Shown: positions 1 to 6,247 of the stretch, piece after piece | Position numbering within the stretch: the stretch's first letter is position 1 | Layout of the letters: every line of letters begins with the position of its first letter | From: SZUA-35 sp037969565 | GTDB taxonomy: Bacteria; Actinomycetota; Acidimicrobiia; Acidimicrobiales; SZUA-35 | Reading direction: 5' to 3' | DNA: 23,102 nucleotides | Assembly (NCBI GenBank): GCA_037969565.1 | Contig: JBBKXQ010000069.1 | Coordinates: forward strand, 1-23,102 | Made by a program: the position numbers and the translations under genes | Notes under the pieces: generated by a model | What the model was told of the DNA's origin: nothing | The model's database searches: none | The model's input: the letters and a program-made list of their open reading frames with translations, nothing else

Positions 1-100
1 CGGCGGTGGCACTCCGGAGCGCAGCTTCATCGAGGCCGGACACGTCGACGGAGCCAAGCTGATGGTTGATTTTCTGCAATGTGCTGGCTGCGTTCGACAT
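1..100 (-). CDS. N-terminal fragment of an unidentified protein, cut by the window edge
   Basis: The minus strand opens with an ATG at 98-100 and stays open to the window edge, giving 33 residues beginning MSNAASTLQKINHQ. Third codon positions are mostly G or C, like the real genes nearby, and a GGGAAG purine stretch lies about 8 nt upstream of the ATG and could be a ribosome binding site. It lies downstream of the J-domain gene on the same strand after a spacer of about 280 nt. The plus-strand frame from base 2 is also open but has no start, so the minus-strand reading is preferred. No family can be recognised from this short piece. Confidence 0.4.
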   Translation of the reverse strand, partial: MSNAASTLQKINHQLGSVDVSGLDEAALRSATA

Positions 101-377
101 GGCACGTACTTCCCAAGGCCACCAAGGGCCTGTCAGATCGCAGCCAAGAAACAAAGGCCGGATCGGTTGAGTTAGGGGGAAGTCGGTACTTCGAGCGGAC
201 GAACCGTGAGACTGACACTAGCGAACACCAGTTCGATTGTCCAGCAATATCTGTAAAGATTCTCGTGTGATGAAGCGGCGTTCATTTGCTTGTTCTGAAC
301 CCTACTCAGAGGGTGTGACATCGATAGAAGCTGCATCGAAAGCCAGCCGGAGGAGACCTCGCCAGGGGTTTGTGATT

Positions 378-791
378 TCAACCGGATTGGGAGAACGCGA
401 TCACGATGAAGATCACCGTCCACACGAGAAGCAGGACAACGGTGACCACCAAGAAGATCCGCAACATCCTCGGAGCGGGTCCACTCTCGGCCCCGTGGTT
501 CTCCCCCGACCATTCGCGCTGACGATCGGCCCATGCTTCGCCGGTCTCCGGCGGCGGATCGAAGGACCGAGTACCGCTCCTGCCAATCGGATCGCTACTC
601 AGTAGCCGCCACGCTTCGGTCACGGCGGCGATCTCGGCGTGCGCCGCCAGGTCGTCGGCACCGCCTTGATCGGGATGCAGGGCCCGCATCCGACGCCGAT
701 AGGCCAGACGGACCTCCTCGATCGGCGCATCCGGCGACACACCGAGCACGACGTGGGGATCGGGATGAGCTGCGGTCACGTCAGCTCGCAC
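378..791 (-). CDS. Small J-domain (DnaJ-like) protein with a C-terminal membrane anchor
   Basis: The 137-residue product has a J domain at about residues 13-70. It carries the diagnostic HPD tripeptide inside MRALHPDQGG, followed by the helix ending in WRLLSSDP. After a short charged linker, residues about 110-132 form one hydrophobic segment (LRIFLVVTVVLLLVWTVIF), so the J domain is predicted to be tethered to the membrane facing the cytoplasm. There is no G/F-rich region or zinc-finger domain, so this is a class III J protein that would recruit an Hsp70 (DnaK) to a membrane site; no DnaK gene is nearby. The start is a GTG at 791; a second in-frame GTG at 779 is equally possible because neither has a clear ribosome binding site. 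The family is certain; the client is unknown. Confidence 0.85.
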   Translation of the reverse strand: MRADVTAAHPDPHVVLGVSPDAPIEEVRLAYRRRMRALHPDQGGADDLAAHAEIAAVTEAWRLLSSDPIGRSGTRSFDPPPETGEAWADRQREWSGENHGAESGPAPRMLRIFLVVTVVLLLVWTVIFIVIAFSQSG

Positions 792-870
792 ACATCTGCC
801 ACACCGAGAAGCGCCGGCACGCGGGACAGCACCACAGTCGGACGCAACATCTGTGGGTTGGGCCTTCTAC

Positions 871-887
871 TCAAACCCGAAGTTTGA
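871..887. promoter_or_regulatory. Inverted repeat, candidate operator
   Basis: TCAAAC and GTTTGA form a perfect 6-bp inverted repeat separated by CCGAA. It lies in the 258-nt divergent gap between the J-domain gene and the LPVTG protein gene. A regulator binding site or small hairpin is possible; no family of regulator can be named. Confidence 0.3.
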
Positions 888-1049
888 TGTGTCCAGCGTC
901 CATCGTCCAGCTCATTGTCGTCGCCCGCAGCCGATCGGCGTCTCCACAAAAAGTTGGTAAGCGAGACTAGTCAAATGCCCGTCTCGAGAACAGACTCAGG
1001 CGACTGGAAGTCCAGCTCCTGCTGGCTTCTCACCACATCGGAGCCCGCC

Positions 1050-1805
1050 ATGCGTCGTTCGATCGCAGCTGTCCTCGCTCTAGCCGTGATGGTTCTTTTC
1101 GTCCCCGACCCGGCATCAGCCCAGGGCCGAACGTTGACCTACAACCAGGCCATTCACAGCGAGGCGGGGGTGGTGATCGAGCTTGGCCGGATCCCCGCTC
1201 AGGACGACTCCTCCGGTGCCAGGTGTCCGTGGCAGCTCACCGCCAAGAATCAACACTCGGTCCACACTGGCAACGACATCCTGATTCGGTCAGCTGAAAC
1301 GAGCTTGACCGTTGCCGGCGTCGAAGACGTCGCCGATGGGGTGACGAACACATCCGGCTCGGCCGATCTGAGCGGCGAGGTGGTCGTATCGGTGCGCCTG
1401 GGCGCCGACGGCAAGTTCAGCGCCAAGGTCGAACTCACGGTCGGCTCCTGCGTTCCCGAAGCCACTACGACCACCACCGAACCGGCGACGACGACCACGA
1501 CTGAAGCACCGACCACCATCACCACATTGGGCGCCACGGTCGCACCTCAACCACTCGGCCCCACCGTCACCGAACCTCCGACCACACCCACCACACAGGC
1601 CACCACAACGGTGAGCAGCGTGCCCACCACAGCCACCACGGCACCAGCTACGACCGCCACGACGGCTCGAGTGAAACCAGAGCCGCTCGGCCCCACCACC
1701 CTGCCCGTGACCGGCAGTGGTTTGACTGCCAGCTTGTTGCTCGTCGGGGCGGCGCTCGTCGCTGGCGGCGTCACACTCACGGCGAGAAACCGACAGGTCC
1801 GCTGA
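1050..1805 (+). CDS. Secreted Thr-rich protein with LPVTG cell-wall sorting signal
   Basis: The 251-residue product has a classical signal peptide (about residues 1-24, cleavage after ASA). A globular part to about residue 140 contains two Cys that could form a disulfide. A low-complexity stretch rich in Thr, Pro and Ala (TTTTTEPATTTTTE-like) follows, as in wall-spanning stalks. LPVTG at about 218-222, a hydrophobic segment and a short basic tail (RNRQVR) complete a sortase sorting signal. Sortase would cleave between T and G and attach the protein to the cell envelope. The ATG at 1050 was chosen because GGAG lies 6 nt upstream and it begins the signal peptide; the frame is open to 915 but that extension is not signal-like. 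No sortase gene is in the window. The globular domain is not recognised. Confidence 0.85.
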   Translation: MRRSIAAVLALAVMVLFVPDPASAQGRTLTYNQAIHSEAGVVIELGRIPAQDDSSGARCPWQLTAKNQHSVHTGNDILIRSAETSLTVAGVEDVADGVTNTSGSADLSGEVVVSVRLGADGKFSAKVELTVGSCVPEATTTTTEPATTTTTEAPTTITTLGATVAPQPLGPTVTEPPTTPTTQATTTVSSVPTTATTAPATTATTARVKPEPLGPTTLPVTGSGLTASLLLVGAALVAGGVTLTARNRQVR

Positions 1806-1857
1806 GAAACCGGTGCGCTGAGGCAACTCCCCGCGCGCCCACGCCCTCCCGGCCGAC

Positions 1858-2214
1858 TCAACCCCAGAAGATGCCAGTGCGGTCGTGGACGACGATCGCG
1901 ATCAATTGGTCGATGTGGGGGGTGGCATCGGCCGACTCGAACTCATGGAACTCCGAATGTCGATCAGGCCAGTAGAGCGTCCATTCGCACCGAGACTTGG
2001 TGTAACGAAAACGACAGACCGACACGCGGATCCACTCCTCGCCGCTTGCTCGGGGCGCGTCACGGATCCAAGGGGGACGACTCTCCAAGACGGTGATGGC
2101 CCGATCCGAAACCTCGATCTCGTATCGAAGCTGCTCCCGGGCGGGCAGAGGCATGTCGGCATTCATCCCGTCAATCCACTTTCGGACTCGGGCGAGATCA
2201 AGATCAGGAATCAC
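1858..2214 (-). CDS. DUF3024 family protein
   Basis: This 118-residue protein begins around IPDLDLARVRKW and ends in HDRTGIFWG. It carries the family pattern ERPPW-like (here ESRPPWIRD), then VSVCRFRYTKSRCEWTLYW and a closing G-I-F-W-G, which I recognise as DUF3024. The family is small and of unknown function; members are soluble and predicted cytoplasmic. The GTG at 2214 is chosen because AGGAG sits 5 nt upstream; a longer frame from 2304 would add 30 poorly conserved, Arg/Pro-rich residues lying in the promoter region shared with the divergent DoxX gene. It converges with the LPVTG gene with about 50 nt between them. Confidence 0.75.
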   Translation of the reverse strand: MIPDLDLARVRKWIDGMNADMPLPAREQLRYEIEVSDRAITVLESRPPWIRDAPRASGEEWIRVSVCRFRYTKSRCEWTLYWPDRHSEFHEFESADATPHIDQLIAIVVHDRTGIFWG

Positions 2215-2360
2215 GTTCGCTCCTCTGCCTGCGCGGTGCCATCGTGCCCCATCAACGGGCCGAGGTCGAACGCTCTCGTTCGGGGGTCGAACAGGGTTCG
2301 ACATCTGCGGCGCATGTTAGGTTCCCGCCTTCGGCCGCTCGATCCACAGGAGACCTGACC

Positions 2361-2876
2361 GTGAACGACTTCGCCCTGAACGTTGCGCTCTTGGTGTTGC
2401 GCGGTGCCATCGGTGGCGTGATGCTGGCCCACGGCGTCAATCACATCGTTGGTGGCGGTCGCATCAAGGGGACGGCTCGCTGGTTCGAAAGCCTCGGGAT
2501 GAAGCCTGGGCTGCTCCACGCTTGGTTGGCGAGCATCACCGAGGTCGTCGGCGGTGTTCTGTTGATCCTCGGATTCCTCATGCCCCTGGGCGGCTCGGCG
2601 GTGGTCGGCACCATGTCGGTCGCTCTCATCACCAATCACCGCACGAACGGATTCTTCATCTTTCGCCCAGGTGAGGGTTGGGAATACGTCATGACGCTCA
2701 TCGCCGCAGGATTCGCCCTTGCCGTGCTCGGAGCCGGCGACTGGTCGGTCGACCACGCCCTCGACCTGTTCGACCCACCGGCGGCAGACGGTTTGTGGAT
2801 CTCACTCGTTGCCGGCCTCGGGGGAGCAATCGCCCTACTCGCTGTGTTCTGGCGGCCCCCGCCAGCAAAGTCGTGA
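2361..2876 (+). CDS. DoxX family membrane protein
   Basis: This 171-residue, four-helix integral membrane protein opens with an Arg-containing first helix (LLVLRGAIGGVMLAHGVNHI). It continues with a loop GTARWFESLGMKPGL and a second helix beginning ITEVVGGVLLILGF, the usual DoxX layout. DoxX proteins are linked to respiratory or thiol/sulfur redox chemistry, but most actinobacterial members are uncharacterised. The GTG at 2361 is preferred over the longer frame from 2244 because AGGAGA lies about 7 nt upstream and the upstream extension is not membrane-like. It is divergent from the DUF3024 gene. Confidence 0.85.
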   Translation: MNDFALNVALLVLRGAIGGVMLAHGVNHIVGGGRIKGTARWFESLGMKPGLLHAWLASITEVVGGVLLILGFLMPLGGSAVVGTMSVALITNHRTNGFFIFRPGEGWEYVMTLIAAGFALAVLGAGDWSVDHALDLFDPPAADGLWISLVAGLGGAIALLAVFWRPPPAKS

Positions 2877-2926
2877 CAATCGTCCCCCGCATGGGGTCTG
2901 CACGTCGCCGGTGCCGCGTTGCGAAC

Positions 2927-2932
2927 TAGCTT
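2927..2932 (+). promoter_or_regulatory. Candidate -10 box (TAGCTT) for a leaderless transcript
   Basis: TAGCTT fits the actinobacterial TANNNT -10 pattern and lies exactly 7 nt before the ATG at 2940, which has no Shine-Dalgarno. Transcription would then start at or next to the ATG. No convincing -35 box is seen. Confidence 0.4.
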
Positions 2933-2939
2933 GAGCGCA

Positions 2940-3470
2940 ATGCCGCACCGGATCCTCCCGCGAGCCAACCAGATCGTTCCCGTCCTCGGCGCGCTCATGT
3001 TGCTCGCCGGTTGTGGTTTCGGCGCCGACCCCGACACGACGCTCCGAGATGTCGCCATCTACAAGGCCGTGATCATCGACCTCATCGACCGCTCCGATGT
3101 CAATTTCGACAGCGCCGACCAACTGCCGGTGGTGTTCGTCGAAACACTCGAGGTCGAGGACGTTCCCCTCGAGGTACAGGTGGAGATCGTCACCGACTTC
3201 GAGGATCGCTACCAGGTTCGGTTCATCGATCATCTCGACGAGGCGGTCAAGGCCGATCTCCCCGATCTCCCCGTTCGCGAAAACAGCCTGCTCGTGGGGG
3301 TGGGCAGGATCACCGTCGATGGGTCCGCCGACGTTCGCGGCGAGTGGTACCTCGATGCCGAGATGATCGAGGCCTACGAGTACCGGCTTCAGCGGGTCGT
3401 CACCGGCACCTGGAACATCGTCGGCGAACCACTGAGCGCCGATCCCATGGGCTTTGTGGCAACGCCATGA
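2940..3470 (+). CDS. Predicted lipoprotein of unknown function
   Basis: The 176-residue product has a lipoprotein signal peptide: basic start (MPHRILPR), hydrophobic core and the lipobox L-A-G-C with Cys at residue 25. It should be lipidated on the outer face of the cytoplasmic membrane. The mature part is acidic, with no domain I recognise. The ATG at 2940 is used; a TTG at 2919 would add seven residues, but the TAGCTT box 7 nt before the ATG suggests leaderless initiation there. Its stop codon overlaps the start of the MFS gene (ATGA at 3467-3470), so the two are translationally coupled and probably functionally linked, for example as an accessory lipoprotein to the transporter. Confidence 0.75.
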   Translation: MPHRILPRANQIVPVLGALMLLAGCGFGADPDTTLRDVAIYKAVIIDLIDRSDVNFDSADQLPVVFVETLEVEDVPLEVQVEIVTDFEDRYQVRFIDHLDEAVKADLPDLPVRENSLLVGVGRITVDGSADVRGEWYLDAEMIEAYEYRLQRVVTGTWNIVGEPLSADPMGFVATP

Positions 3471-4927
3471 CCGCAACCACCGAAGCCAAGACCCGAGCCG
3501 CCGTTCGTTCCTTCCTCGGTGATCCGGCGGCCCGCACGCTGCTTCCGATGCAGGCGTTGCACAGCGCCGGCGAGTCGCTCTTCGCTCTGTCCCTCGTCGG
3601 TTCACTCTTCTTCAACGTCAGCGTCGACGCAGCACGACCCCGAATCCTGCTCTACCTCGCGCTCACCATGGCTCCGTTCGCCGTACTGGCGCCACTGATC
3701 GGGCCGTTCATCGACCGCATCTCCGGCGGCCATCGCGCCGTTCTCGTGGTGTCCCTCGGAGCGCGAGCCGCCGTCGCCGCCTTGCTGGCGTCCCAACTGA
3801 AAACCCTGCTGCTCTACCCCGAAGCATTCGTGATCGTGGTGTTCGCCAAGGTCTACGTCGTTGCCCGCAATGCACTCATCCCATCCCTCGTCGAGAGTCG
3901 AGACCACCTCGTTGTCGTCAACTCTCGTCTGGCCCGGGTTGGCACCATGGCGGGCCTCACCTCCGGGTTGCTCGGCGTTGCCGTTCTCAGCTTCAGCAGC
4001 GCGGCGTGGGTGCTCCGGCTGGGTGCGGTCGTTTATGGACTCGGAGCGCTCGCCGCGTTGCGGATCCCTGCTCACCGCGTCAAACCCAACACGTCGCCAA
4101 TCGTCGAATCGACAGAGATGCACGGCCCGGGTGTTCGCACTGCAACCATCGCCATGGCGGGTTTGCGGATGGCAACCGGCTTCGTCTTCTTCCACATCGG
4201 TTTCGCGCTGAAGACATCGGGCCAGCCGGCGTGGGTGATCGGTGGTATTGCCGGGACGGCGGCATTGGCCGGTTTCAGCGGCACCTTCGTTGCGCCCCGC
4301 CTCCATCGGCGCTGGGACGAACAACGCATGCTCACCGCGTCTCTGATCCTGCCCGCAATCGTGGCCGTATTCACTGCGCTCCGATTCCATGGCGTCACCG
4401 CCGTTGCGCTGGCGGCGTCTCTGGGCTTGGCCGGCAGCGTGGGCCGGCGGGCTTTCGATGGCGTCGTCCAAACGCAGGCTCCGCACGCCCGTCGGGGCCG
4501 GGCCTACGCCGGGTTGGAGACGAGGCTCGAAGTGGCGTGGGTGATCGGAGCGGTGAGCGCCGTTTTGCTACGAGCGCCGAACTGGTTGGGGATGGTGATT
4601 CTCGCGGTCGGATTGACCGCGTTGAGTCTCGAACGTATTGCTCGCTTCTACTCGGCCCGGCGGGTGGGAGCCGAGGTCGGTTCAGCCACGCTGGCCCTCC
4701 GTCTCATGGAAACAGCCGAAGCGGTGGCGGCCAAAGGCGACCGGCAACAAGCAGTACTCGTGGCCCTGGCCGCGGTGGAGGCAGCCGCCGCCGTCGGCGA
4801 CGTCTGCGATGAGCGGCTCGGCGAGCTCCGTCGCTGGAGCCGGATCGCCGCGCTCGAGAACGACACGGCGGTCGAAGACAATCTGCTTCGAGTGGCGCAC
4901 GATCTGGTCAGCGAATCCACCCGCTGA
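3467..4927 (+). CDS. Major facilitator superfamily (MFS) transporter
   Basis: This 486-residue polytopic membrane protein has about 10-12 hydrophobic segments from residue 35 to 400. It carries MFS-like loops such as the acidic/basic PLIGPFIDRISGGHRAVL after the second helix (the motif A position) and a long loop in the middle. The final 85 residues are a soluble, Ala/Glu-rich helical cytoplasmic tail (ALRLMETAEAVAAKGD onward), longer than usual for the family. The substrate cannot be told. The start overlaps the lipoprotein stop by four bases (ATGA). The frame runs open back to 3011 but that is a shadow of the lipoprotein gene. A hairpin follows at 4948. Confidence 0.85.
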   Translation: MTATTEAKTRAAVRSFLGDPAARTLLPMQALHSAGESLFALSLVGSLFFNVSVDAARPRILLYLALTMAPFAVLAPLIGPFIDRISGGHRAVLVVSLGARAAVAALLASQLKTLLLYPEAFVIVVFAKVYVVARNALIPSLVESRDHLVVVNSRLARVGTMAGLTSGLLGVAVLSFSSAAWVLRLGAVVYGLGALAALRIPAHRVKPNTSPIVESTEMHGPGVRTATIAMAGLRMATGFVFFHIGFALKTSGQPAWVIGGIAGTAALAGFSGTFVAPRLHRRWDEQRMLTASLILPAIVAVFTALRFHGVTAVALAASLGLAGSVGRRAFDGVVQTQAPHARRGRAYAGLETRLEVAWVIGAVSAVLLRAPNWLGMVILAVGLTALSLERIARFYSARRVGAEVGSATLALRLMETAEAVAAKGDRQQAVLVALAAVEAAAAVGDVCDERLGELRRWSRIAALENDTAVEDNLLRVAHDLVSESTR

Positions 4928-4947
4928 ATCTGGAAGGGTCTGCTTCC

Positions 4948-4971
4948 ATCCGTCGTGCCCACACGACGGGT
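4948..4971 (+). terminator. Hairpin after the MFS gene, probable terminator
   Basis: CCGTCGTG and CACGACGG form a perfect 8-bp stem around a CCCA loop, extended by two more pairs (one G-T). It lies 20 nt after the MFS stop. A smaller TGGAAG/CTTCCA hairpin lies at 4931-4948. There is no strong T-run, as is common in GC-rich actinobacteria. Confidence 0.5.
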
Positions 4972-5037
4972 CTTGCGCACCGCCGGCCTCAGCACCATGA
5001 TCGTGGCACTCACCAGCAGAGTTCGGAGCACACGCAG

Positions 5038-6102
5038 ATGACGAACGACGAGGATCGATCCAGCTCCCTGATCGTGCGGGATGATCTGGCCGAGGCCCAC
5101 CGCCTCGCCTGGCGACACATCGCCAGGCCCGGGGTCTGGTTCACAGCTGCCCAGCGCATCGAGTTGGCGAACACCGTGCTCATGGCCATCGCCGACGACG
5201 AGCCACTGCCACCATGGGTGGGCCTGAGCACCACCGATCGCCTCTCCCCCACAGCCGAGGCACCCGCGGCTGCCCATGACATCGCCTACCGAATCGCCCG
5301 TCACGCCGGCACCATCACCGCCGATGTGTATCAGGCGGCATCGGCCGAGATCGGCGAGTTGCCCTACGTCGAGGTGTGCGCCATTGCGTCGACCGTCGCC
5401 GCAGTGGCCCATTTCTGCCGCAACATCGGAGTCGACATCCCGCCCTTTCCCGAGGCCGTGGCGGGGGAACCAACTCATGAGCAACCAGACCACATCGTCA
5501 GGGCTGAGCTCAACTGGGTACCGGTCGCTGCCCCCGCCGATCAGACCGCGGCCGTCGTGCAGGCCTACTCGGCGGTGCCCCCGGAGTTCGACAACACCTG
5601 GCGGATGGCGGCGGCCCAATACATACCGAACGAAGAGATGGTCCACGCCGATTGGTCTCGTCGGGCGGGCGGATTGTCGCGACCGCAAACCGAGCTGGTC
5701 GCCGCTCGGGTGGCCCAGCTCCGAGAGTGTTTCTATTGAACGGCGGCCCACGCCAGCATGCTCAGTTGGAGCAGCACCAAAGCCGGAACTGACATCGACC
5801 TCACCGCCGTGGCCGACGGCCGCGACATCAGCGACATCAACATCGAACACGGCGCGCTACTTCTCCGGTTCGCCACGGCTTGTGCCGAACGGGACGAGCA
5901 GGCCCTCGACGACGCCCGCCGCGATCTCGCAGCAGCCACCGACTCGGCCTTCATGGTCGATGCGGCGGCCGTGGCCGCCAACTTCGAGATGATGACCCGA
6001 CTGGCCGACGGCACTGGTTCGCGAATGCCGGGCGACGTGCTCGAGGCCCGGGCATCAACCATCGGCGCCATGGGTGTGGCTGACTTGGTCAGCCGCCGCT
6101 GA
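5038..6102 (+). CDS. AhpD-like alkylhydroperoxidase, selenoprotein (in-frame TGA at 5737-5739 read as Sec)
   Basis: Read through the TGA, this is one 354-residue protein. The active site reads E219, then R-E-C231-F-Y-U234-T-A-A-H238. The spacings 12, 3 and 4 are those of the AhpD catalytic set (E118, C130, C133, H137 in M. tuberculosis AhpD), so the TGA replaces the second, relay-linked Cys. The frame stays open for 121 codons after the TGA with the same GC-rich codon use and AhpD-like helices (MLSWSSTKAG; AAAVAANFEMMTRLADG). The N-terminal half (residues 15-145) looks like a degenerate copy of the helical fold without CxxC. The family reduces hydroperoxides, or is a related carboxymuconolactone-decarboxylase-fold enzyme; Sec would raise reactivity. 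A SECIS-like hairpin follows. GGAG is 9 nt before the ATG. The alternative, a nonsense mutation or two genes at 5038-5739 and 5758-6102, fits the motif poorly. Confidence 0.87.
5759..5773 (+). promoter_or_regulatory. Candidate bacterial SECIS hairpin of the AhpD-like selenoprotein
   Basis: TGCTC pairs with GAGCA (5 bp) around the loop AGTTG. The loop starts 25 nt after the TGA and has G as its second base, which agrees with the bacterial SECIS rule (G in the first two loop positions, about 16-37 nt from the UGA). It would recruit SelB with Sec-tRNA. Found by eye; an RNA fold was not run. Confidence 0.55.
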
Positions 6103-6177
6103 ACTCCATCGACCACGACGATCGTCCCCGACGCAATCGGCCAATGGCCCGGTGATCCCGGGAGCAGTCATCCCTGA

Positions 6178-6215
6178 GGCCGATGACCTTCAAGAGGAGA
6201 GGAAGGTCACCGGCC
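6178..6215. terminator. Bidirectional hairpin between convergent genes
   Basis: GGCCG plus TGACCTTC pair with GAAGGTCA plus CGGCC, 13 bp with one A-C mismatch and a 10-nt purine loop. It lies between the Sec AhpD-like gene and the convergent beta-propeller gene. A second small hairpin (CCCGG/CCGGG) is at 6148-6162. Confidence 0.6.
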
Positions 6216-6247
6216 CCAGTCGCCCGTGGGAGATTCAGCGCCCGCCG

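Noticed and set aside
2..175. Plus-strand open frame at the left edge as the end of a gene
   Set aside because: It has no supporting motif and conflicts with the minus-strand start at 100, which has a start codon, a purine-rich leader and GC-rich third positions.
225..255. GTTCGATT as a tRNA T-loop
   Set aside because: The flanking bases do not form a T-stem, and no anticodon or acceptor arms can be drawn around it.
1858..2304. Longer DUF3024 protein starting at 2304
   Set aside because: The extra 30 residues are not family-like and lie in the divergent promoter region; the GTG at 2214 has AGGAG at the right distance.
3011..3466. N-terminal extension of the MFS transporter to 3011
   Set aside because: The extension is Arg-rich and overlaps the lipoprotein gene in another frame; the ATGA overlap at 3467 is a clear start.
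4648..5850. 400-codon minus-strand open frame
   Set aside because: It is antisense to the MFS end and the AhpD-like gene, and its translation has no recognisable domain.
5758..6102. Separate small gene starting at ATG 5758
   Set aside because: It is in the same frame as 5038-5739, has no ribosome binding site, and the sequence between (TAAHAS) completes the AhpD active site; a single Sec-containing gene explains it better.
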